This document shows positions 16,044 through 21,110 of a stretch of 21,110 nt of DNA, piece by piece (within the stretch, counting starts at the first letter, position 1; every line of letters starts with the position of its first letter). A program made the position numbers and the translations under genes. This DNA is from Treponema sp. (lineage in GTDB: Bacteria; Spirochaetota; Spirochaetia; Treponematales; Breznakiellaceae): the NCBI GenBank assembly GCA_031283505.1, contig JAITBO010000322.1, positions 1 through 21,110 of the forward strand, given 5' to 3'. The notes under the pieces are model-generated. The model did not search any database. It was not told where the DNA came from and saw nothing but the letters and a program-made list of their open reading frames with translations.

Positions 16044-16900
16044 CAACAGCCTGAAGACGCCGAATCGGAGAGAAACTCAACATATTCCCAATCCACGCCG
16101 CCTGTGTTTTCGGCGAAAGCGGCGGGGATACGGATGATTCCCGGTTCAATGAGGGCTTCCGTCCCCAGGGAGGTCCGGTCTGAGCCGTTCCTGCCATGGA
16201 GCAAAACCGGATAACTGCCCAACGGCGGCAGAATTTGCCCACTGGAGGCAAAATCCCAGGTAAGGCCGGGTCCGCTTGAAGGGACAAAGGCGCCGGAAAT
16301 ATCGGCGGTATAATTGCGGCCAAGCATGGACGCGGCTTCCCGCAGGCTTCCCCCGGCAATAGCGTTGCGGATACGGCTGGAACTTATGGGACATGAGCCT
16401 TCCAGCAGGGCCTCCACAATATCGGTAGGGATGCCCCGCAGGGCGTTCCTCTTTTGAATCGCCGGAGCGCCGGTATCCAGATGATAGCCGCAACGGAAGT
16501 CACTTCCCACCGCGAGGAAGCCCATGTTTCCGTGTTCCTCCAGGAGCCGGATAAATTCCAGCCCCGGCAGGCGCCGGAAAGACTCCGAAAAATCAATGAC
16601 CAGAATAATCGCCGCGCCCAGGCTTTCGATGAAGGCGGTTTTCTGCCGGAAACTGAGAATGTCCCCCCAATAGCCGTGCCCTTTCCTGGCTTTTTTATGG
16701 TTCTGTCTGAAGGTAATAATCACCGGCGTGAAACGGTCATCGTGACGGACTATACGTTCAATAAGAACCTGGTGTCCCCGATGTACCCCGTCGAAGACCC
16801 CGATGGTCATGGAAGTGGGTTTATCCCCTGAGGACAGTCCATCTTTAAGAAATTGGGGCCATTCAATTATTTGCATAGCAGTTTGTTGCACTTCGTACAT
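16040..16900 (-). CDS. ribF: RibF-like FAD synthetase with degenerate riboflavin kinase domain
   Basis: The N-terminal part is a typical FMN adenylyltransferase: GVFDGVHRGH (residues 34-43) for ATP binding, VGSDFRCGYH and SSSRIR (173-178), so it should make FAD from FMN. The C-terminal 85 residues lie where the riboflavin kinase barrel should be. However, the hallmark G-x-T-x-G-x-PTAN stretch is missing, GVY appears as GSY, and the sequence is poorly conserved. Total length is 286, short of the usual 305 or so. Kinase activity is therefore doubtful, and FMN may have to come from another enzyme or from uptake. The ATG at 16900 lies 6 bp from a 31-bp palindrome and lacks a ribosome binding site. 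ATG at 16876 is an alternative start. It converges on nth with a 4-bp overlap. Confidence 0.88.
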   Translation of the reverse strand: MYEVQQTAMQIIEWPQFLKDGLSSGDKPTSMTIGVFDGVHRGHQVLIERIVRHDDRFTPVIITFRQNHKKARKGHGYWGDILSFRQKTAFIESLGAAIILVIDFSESFRRLPGLEFIRLLEEHGNMGFLAVGSDFRCGYHLDTGAPAIQKRNALRGIPTDIVEALLEGSCPISSSRIRNAIAGGSLREAASMLGRNYTADISGAFVPSSGPGLTWDFASSGQILPPLGSYPVLLHGRNGSDRTSLGTEALIEPGIIRIPAAFAENTGGVDWEYVEFLSDSASSGCC

Positions 16901-16906
16901 AAAATA

Positions 16907-16937
16907 GTATAAATATTCATAAAATGAATATTTATAC
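16907..16937. promoter_or_regulatory. Perfect 14-bp inverted repeat at the ribF promoter region
   Basis: GTATAAATATTCAT, a 3-base AAA spacer, and ATGAATATTTATAC form a perfect AT-rich palindrome ending 6 bp before the ribF start. On the minus strand it contains TATACT (16911-16906), a good -10 element. It is a candidate operator over the ribF promoter, or a hairpin in the leader. Confidence 0.6.
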
Positions 16938-16970
16938 CTTCTAAACTGTGTAATAAGTCCGATAATCGGG

Positions 16971-16998
16971 GAATTTTTGCATAAACATACAAAAATTC
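16971..16998 (-). terminator. Weak hairpin downstream of the polyprenyl synthase gene
   Basis: GAATTTTTG (16971-16979) pairs perfectly with CAAAAATTC (16990-16998) around a 10-nt loop, 38 bp after the synthase stop codon. The stem is AT-rich and lacks a classical GC stem plus T-run, so a terminator role is only possible. Confidence 0.3.
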
Positions 16999-17035
16999 TA
17001 CAAGTGCGACAGGTTCATAGGGATACAGCATCCGC

Positions 17036-18001
17036 CTATCGTTCCCGAATCAGAAGCCGCCGGGCTAAGGTTTCCAGTATGTCCCTGTTCTTTCCCGGCG
17101 GAAGAGCGCCGATTTCCCTAAGCGCCCGGCCTGTATAGTTTTCCGCGTATCTGCCCGCAGCTTCGGCCCCCCCGGTTTGGCGCACCAGGTTAAAGACACG
17201 CTCCCCTTCTTCGGCGGTAAAGGCCGCCCTGGAAAAAATATCTCGCAGGGTCCCGGTGTTGTCCAGCGGCAGGGCGCAAAGCACCGGCAGAGTAATAAGT
17301 CCCGCAGTGATATCGTTCCCTAGGGATTTCCGCACCAGTTCCTGATTTCCCGTATAATCCAGAATATCATCAATAATCTGGAAGGCAATACCTATATTAT
17401 AGCCTATCCGCCTGAGCCTCCGGCATACTTCTTTGGGAGCCTTTGCCTCATGAGCCCCGGCATAACAGGCCAGGGAAAAAAGCAGCGCCGATTTCCCCAT
17501 GATCTTTCGCAGATAACTGCGCAGAGAAACATTGCTCCTGAACCGGTCGTTGTTCTGTTCAATTTCCATGGTACAGATAATCGAAATAAGCCGGGCCAGG
17601 TTGAGGGCGTTTTGAGGGGAAGTATACTCCGCAGTAATAAGGAAACAGCGGGAAAGGAGGTAATCCCCGATAAGAACCGCGTCCCGTTTCCCGAAACGGT
17701 TATGTACCGAGGGAAGCCCCCGGCGCAGGGGAGAATCATCGATTACATCATCGTGGATAAGGGTAGCCATGTGAAGCATTTCCAGGGCGGCTGCGAGATC
17801 GTAATGTTTTTCTTGAAGTTTACCGAACCGTGCGGCTATAAGGAACAGTCCTGGCCGGAGCAGTTTACCCTTACCGTCAAAAAGAGCGGTAAGCCCATCG
17901 GAAATAACCGGGTTTTCCGATGCCGATGCACTTCGTATAATGCCGGAAACCTTTTCCAGGGCTTCCGGCATTCCGTAAAAATCATTCCAGTAAGAAGTCA
18001 T
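17036..18001 (-). CDS. Long-chain polyprenyl diphosphate synthase
   Basis: This trans-prenyltransferase builds an all-trans polyprenyl diphosphate from IPP and a short allylic primer, usually as the side chain of a quinone. Its 321 residues show GKLLRP (45-50), the first Asp-rich motif HDDVIDDSPLRRG with DDxxD at residues 84-88, and the second motif QIIDDILDYTG with DDxxD at 211-215. Small residues (Ala79, Thr80) precede the first motif, a feature of long-chain rather than farnesyl enzymes. It starts 15 bp after the NDH-2 fusion stop and is the third gene of the flavoprotein operon, which points to tail supply for a menaquinone-type carrier. That link is inference. Chain length cannot be read from sequence, and no other quinone gene is in the window. 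Confidence 0.92.
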   Translation of the reverse strand: MTSYWNDFYGMPEALEKVSGIIRSASASENPVISDGLTALFDGKGKLLRPGLFLIAARFGKLQEKHYDLAAALEMLHMATLIHDDVIDDSPLRRGLPSVHNRFGKRDAVLIGDYLLSRCFLITAEYTSPQNALNLARLISIICTMEIEQNNDRFRSNVSLRSYLRKIMGKSALLFSLACYAGAHEAKAPKEVCRRLRRIGYNIGIAFQIIDDILDYTGNQELVRKSLGNDITAGLITLPVLCALPLDNTGTLRDIFSRAAFTAEEGERVFNLVRQTGGAEAAGRYAENYTGRALREIGALPPGKNRDILETLARRLLIRER

Positions 18002-18016
18002 CGGCTGTACGGATAC

Positions 18017-20119
18017 TTATTTTGACGGCCCATCGAGATACCAGTAGCGCTGGCGGGCGAACTTGGTTCCGTTCCACCACTTCTTGAATAGGGGAACCAC
18101 CCAGCAGTCCAGCCCGAAGGCCCTGCCGGCGCCGCCGAGCAGGAGGAATCCCGCAAAGAGGAACCAAACCTGATTCCAGGCAAACATTCCGGAAAGGGTG
18201 AATACCAGACACAAGACTATCGAAACCGCCGCCGCCCACCAGGTAAAGAGGCCGCCCATCATGGCAAGGCCGATAAGGATTTCTACCAGAACAACTGTTA
18301 ACTGGAACATCTGGAAGGGAATGTGGGCGGCAATGCCATCCATAAAGGTAGTTCTGAACCAGGTTGCCACCACTCCATTGGAGTCAAAAATGGACTTGCT
18401 CAAATCCCAAACCCCCTGGAAGGCGCTCTCCGCCGCTCCCGATGCGGCGCTTACCGCATCCGCAACACCGCCAGAGAGATCGCCCACTGTATCCGCCGCG
18501 CTTCCAAAGAGGTCTTCCGCCCCGCCACCGAAGAGATCGCCCGTAGCGTCCGCCGCGCTTCCAAAGAGGTCTTCCACCCCGCCGCCGAAGAGATCGCCCG
18601 CAACGTCAACCGCACCGCCGGGAAGGTCCCCTGCGGCACTCGCGGCGCTTAGGGCTTCCGCCCCGGACTGCACTACGCCGGAAGAGAACATCCAGCCCGA
18701 TTTACTGCCCAGACTCCAGGAAAGCCAGCCTTCACCTATCTTATTGATCCCTTCAAAGACCCACATAAGCCCCAGCCAGAACCGGAGAGGAAGGAGCCAG
18801 TAACCCCTGGTTTTGTACGCCCCAAAACCACGGATAAAAGAACGGCCCTGCCGCATATCCAGGAACTCATGTTTGATGTATTCCCAGCACTGGTTAAACC
18901 CGGCAACCTCGATAAGGTAGTGGAGGTTGACGATATGCTTCATGGCCATGGCGAAAAAGCCCGAAAGCTTAATACCCATGGCGTTGGAAACCGCGTACTT
19001 GCCTCCCACGGAAACCATAAACCCATGGTAATTTGATTTAAATTTTTTCGCCGTCTGCCCTTCAATATCCGCGATGATGTTATGGGCCGCAGTTTTGCCG
19101 GTCTGCACGGCGGTCTCCACGATTTGAGGCAGGGGTTTTTCATTTTCGATGAACCAGAGGTTATCTCCCACCGGGAACACGTTGGGATGATCCTCTGAGC
19201 GGATTTCACCGGTAACCAGGAGTCGTCCCCTGCGGTTCCGCTTTGGAGGGCCGTCCCCGGAATTTTCAAGATTCCTGCCAAAGGGTCCTTTGGCAAGATC
19301 CAGGGAGTCGGCAAAGGCGCAACCCGTGACGCCGGCGGTCCAGATGAAGGTACCGGTTTCAAGGACGGAACCGTCCTTGAGCTTGACCATTCCCGGATCA
19401 GCCCCAACAATGGGCGTGTTGACCAAAAGTTCCACCCCGTGATGCTTCATATAATAAACGACCTTTTCCCTCAGTTCCTCTTCCAGCATGGGCAGAATAT
19501 TCGGCAGGGCTTCCACCACCACAATATGCACCTCGTTTTTGGCTATCAGCCACTTGGCGCACATGGCATCCCGCCATTCCAGAAGTTCCCCGGCCATTTC
19601 AATCCCCGTAAAGCCCCCGCCGGCCACGACAAAGGTAAGCATCTTCTGACGCTTGACCCGGTCCTGTTCGGCCACCGCCTTCTCAAAAATATCGTCAATA
19701 TGATACCGGAGCTTCATGGCGTCATCAAAGGACCAGAGGGTAAAAGAATTTTCTTTAATTCCCGAAATCCCGAAGAATTCCGGCTCGGCGCCGCTGCCCA
19801 GAATCAGATAATCGTAATCGTAGACCCTTACTGAGGACCGGGCCTGTTTCTTGTCAAAATCAACGGAAACAACAGTGTCAAGGACTACCTTAACTTTGGA
19901 GGCCCCGAATATCTTGGCATAGGGAACCCGCACCGAATCGGGTTCAACCCGGTGTCCCGCGACTTCGTGGAGTTCCGTCATCAGGGTATGAAAAGGATGC
20001 CTGTCTATAAGGGTGATAGTAACCCCGTCATTGTGTTTGTACTTTTTCGCAAGCCTTTTAGCCGCCGCGATTCCCCCATACCCGCCGCCGATAATGAGAA
20101 TATTCTTTCCATTCCCCAT
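18017..20119 (-). CDS. NDH-2 type NADH dehydrogenase fused to a DoxX-like membrane domain
   Basis: This 700-residue protein has two parts. Residues 1 to about 430 form a two-dinucleotide-fold flavoprotein: FAD site IIGGGYGGIAAA (9-20), NADH site VVAGGGFTGIEMAGEL (164-179) and the second FAD contact FPVGDN (315-320). This part should oxidise NADH and reduce quinone at the cytoplasmic membrane face. The C-terminal part has membrane helices near 441-457, 604-622, 625-647 and 648-664, resembling a DoxX-type unit. Between the first and second helix lies an insert of about 100 residues rich in Gly, Ala and Asp, with 19-residue repeats (DLFGGG, EDLFGSAAD). A good ribosome binding site (AGGAG) precedes the ATG. 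It lies 17 bp after the FMN-binding protein gene. Electron acceptor and repeat function are unknown. Confidence 0.88.
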   Translation of the reverse strand: MGNGKNILIIGGGYGGIAAAKRLAKKYKHNDGVTITLIDRHPFHTLMTELHEVAGHRVEPDSVRVPYAKIFGASKVKVVLDTVVSVDFDKKQARSSVRVYDYDYLILGSGAEPEFFGISGIKENSFTLWSFDDAMKLRYHIDDIFEKAVAEQDRVKRQKMLTFVVAGGGFTGIEMAGELLEWRDAMCAKWLIAKNEVHIVVVEALPNILPMLEEELREKVVYYMKHHGVELLVNTPIVGADPGMVKLKDGSVLETGTFIWTAGVTGCAFADSLDLAKGPFGRNLENSGDGPPKRNRRGRLLVTGEIRSEDHPNVFPVGDNLWFIENEKPLPQIVETAVQTGKTAAHNIIADIEGQTAKKFKSNYHGFMVSVGGKYAVSNAMGIKLSGFFAMAMKHIVNLHYLIEVAGFNQCWEYIKHEFLDMRQGRSFIRGFGAYKTRGYWLLPLRFWLGLMWVFEGINKIGEGWLSWSLGSKSGWMFSSGVVQSGAEALSAASAAGDLPGGAVDVAGDLFGGGVEDLFGSAADATGDLFGGGAEDLFGSAADTVGDLSGGVADAVSAASGAAESAFQGVWDLSKSIFDSNGVVATWFRTTFMDGIAAHIPFQMFQLTVVLVEILIGLAMMGGLFTWWAAAVSIVLCLVFTLSGMFAWNQVWFLFAGFLLLGGAGRAFGLDCWVVPLFKKWWNGTKFARQRYWYLDGPSK
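18478..18600 (-). repeat. 57-bp in-frame tandem repeat within the NDH-2 fusion gene
   Basis: Units begin with GATCGCCC at 18478, 18535 and 18592, a spacing of exactly 57 bp (19 codons). Two full copies differ at only a few bases, and a third begins then diverges. Each encodes the block DLFGGG-x-EDLFGSAAD plus joining residues. Flanking DLPGG and DLSGG segments look like older, decayed copies, so copy number may vary between strains. Confidence 0.9.
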
Positions 20120-20136
20120 AAAAAACTCCTATCCGG

Positions 20137-20904
20137 TTATCTGGCCGACGTAAGGGCCCGCTTTACGGTATCAAGGTAATCCTTGACCTGTATGGATACG
20201 CCAGAAATACCGTCGGGCGTACCATTGGACTTGATCTTTATCTTCTCCGGGTCCTGGGCTTTAATCAGGGCGGCGGCGAAGAGATTGGCCTGTTCGTGCC
20301 ACAACTTTTTTGCCCCCGCCATGGGATAGCCTTTGGCCCTGGAGGTGATCATCTTGGAAGGATTGACACTGGCGGGCATACCCTGAAGTATTCCGTTCCA
20401 GAGTACATCCACAATGGTTCCGTTTACCACAGTGATGATGGTGGAATTTTTGGTATGGTACTCATCCGACGCTGCGGCTTCAGCATAATACCAGCCGTCC
20501 TTATAGGCGCCCTTAGCAACAGCCTTGTCCTTTAAGGCCTTGGCCGCTAGGTCAAAGAAAGGTTTTGCATTGGCAGGCCCTCCTTCCACGGAAACAGCCG
20601 CCGTATCCTGGGTCGAAACCAGATGCTGCTCCACTGCGACGGACTGGGTTGCCCATGCGGTGGCGGCGGGTACGGCGCCCGAAGCGGCGATGGTTTTAAG
20701 ATCTTTGGTCCCCGCGTTAAGGCTCAGAATATTCCATGAGGCGGAAGCGATTTTGCCTCCCTTAACCTCAATAACCACCTGATTCTTCTGATTATTGACA
20801 TAATCCGCATCCTGGGCAAAGTAAAACCCATCCTTATAGTTCTGGGCGGATACCGCCGCAACGCAGAACACGGCAAGCGCCGCAAATATACCTAATTTCT
20901 TCAT
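20137..20904 (-). CDS. Exported tandem FMN-binding domain protein
   Basis: This 255-residue protein starts at ATG 20904, chosen because AAGGAG lies just upstream and the residues that follow form a clean signal peptide cleaved near AVSA-QN. An upstream in-frame ATG at 21078 would give an unlikely leader. The mature part holds two related halves, each opening YKDG(F/W)Y(F/Y)A (residues 23-30 and 134-141) and each with a V-x-x-G-x-I core, as in FMN_bind domains. The second half ends PDGISGVS (230-237), close to the [ST]GA[TS] site at which ApbE/Ftp enzymes attach FMN covalently. The first half has QDTAAVS (99-105) there, without the SG. It is the first gene of the operon with NDH-2 and polyprenyl synthase, and is probably a periplasmic electron carrier. 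Confidence 0.82.
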   Translation of the reverse strand: MKKLGIFAALAVFCVAAVSAQNYKDGFYFAQDADYVNNQKNQVVIEVKGGKIASASWNILSLNAGTKDLKTIAASGAVPAATAWATQSVAVEQHLVSTQDTAAVSVEGGPANAKPFFDLAAKALKDKAVAKGAYKDGWYYAEAAASDEYHTKNSTIITVVNGTIVDVLWNGILQGMPASVNPSKMITSRAKGYPMAGAKKLWHEQANLFAAALIKAQDPEKIKIKSNGTPDGISGVSIQVKDYLDTVKRALTSAR

Positions 20905-20944
20905 GATGTTCTCCTTAAAACAAAAATAAACCTTGGTATCTTTA

Positions 20945-20973
20945 ATAATATTCCTTATGAAAAATCCTGTAAA
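20945..20973 (-). promoter_or_regulatory. Sigma70-type promoter of the flavoprotein operon
   Basis: On the minus strand TTTACA (20973-20968, five of six -35 bases) and TATTAT (20950-20945, five of six -10 bases) are separated by exactly 17 bp. Transcription would begin near 20938, giving a leader of about 33 nt with the ribosome binding site AAGGAG. Confidence 0.6.
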
Positions 20974-21110
20974 GCCGGTATGGTACGGGGGCAGGGCAAC
21001 GTCATTTAACTTAGCCGAACAGTGCGTGATAAAGGAAATCGTCGCTGAAGGTAGCCCGGAACATTTTTCTCCGGACACTGAATCGTTTTTCAGCCACGGC
21101 GGTCTTTCGC
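20957..21110 (+). CDS. Possible partial gene running off the right edge
   Basis: From ATG at 20957 the plus strand stays open for 51 codons to the window edge, with a plausible but unrecognised sequence (MKNPVKPVWYGGRATS, later SPEHFSPDTESFFSHGG). There is no clear ribosome binding site, and the ATG lies inside the promoter of the divergent operon. The real start may therefore be further on, or the frame may be chance. The minus frame over the same bases is also open, which weakens the coding argument. Confidence 0.25.
   Translation, partial: MKNPVKPVWYGGRATSFNLAEQCVIKEIVAEGSPEHFSPDTESFFSHGGLS

Noticed and set aside
20905..21078. 58-residue N-terminal extension of the FMN-binding protein
   Set aside because: It would place residues before a clean signal peptide, and it covers the promoter and ribosome binding site of the shorter gene.

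Overview
The window looks like chromosome from a termite-gut type treponeme (Spirochaetota). The reasons are a GC content near one half, protein sequences of treponemal style (def-fmt-PASTA cluster, NADH dehydrogenase fused to a DoxX-like membrane part), and gaps full of short dispersed repeats and mobile-element debris. The species assignment is inference, because no rRNA or other marker is present.

Left part (1-6891): a plus-strand operon encodes a carbohydrate ABC importer (lipoprotein binding protein, then two permeases with ATGA overlap) and ends in a clear rho-independent terminator. It faces a minus-strand operon, nagA-nagB followed by a secreted NlpC/P60-type cysteine hydrolase. Together these suggest an amino-sugar uptake and catabolism module. 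No transporter ATPase is present, so it probably borrows one from elsewhere.

Centre (6892-14060): after a repeat-filled gap come def, fmt and a membrane-anchored PASTA protein (minus strand), then a second repeat-filled gap, then pta (minus). A 611-bp gap holding a strongly hairpinned stretch precedes a large chemoreceptor gene (plus).

Mobile-element scar (14061-15392): a 45-codon orphan ORF lies beside a truncated group II intron whose reverse-transcriptase gene carries three in-frame stops and breaks off before the catalytic YADD box. Several dispersed repeats border it.

Right part (15393-21110): nth (plus) converges on ribF (minus) with a 4-bp overlap. Upstream on the minus strand is a compact operon encoding an exported tandem FMN-binding protein, a 700-residue NDH-2/DoxX fusion and a long-chain polyprenyl diphosphate synthase, preceded by a good sigma70-type promoter. 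Its content matches the logic of flavin-based extracytosolic electron transfer known from Gram-positive bacteria: NADH to quinone to a covalently flavinylated exported protein. The neighbouring RibF seems to keep FAD synthetase but to have lost a normal riboflavin kinase domain. This is the most interesting part of the window.
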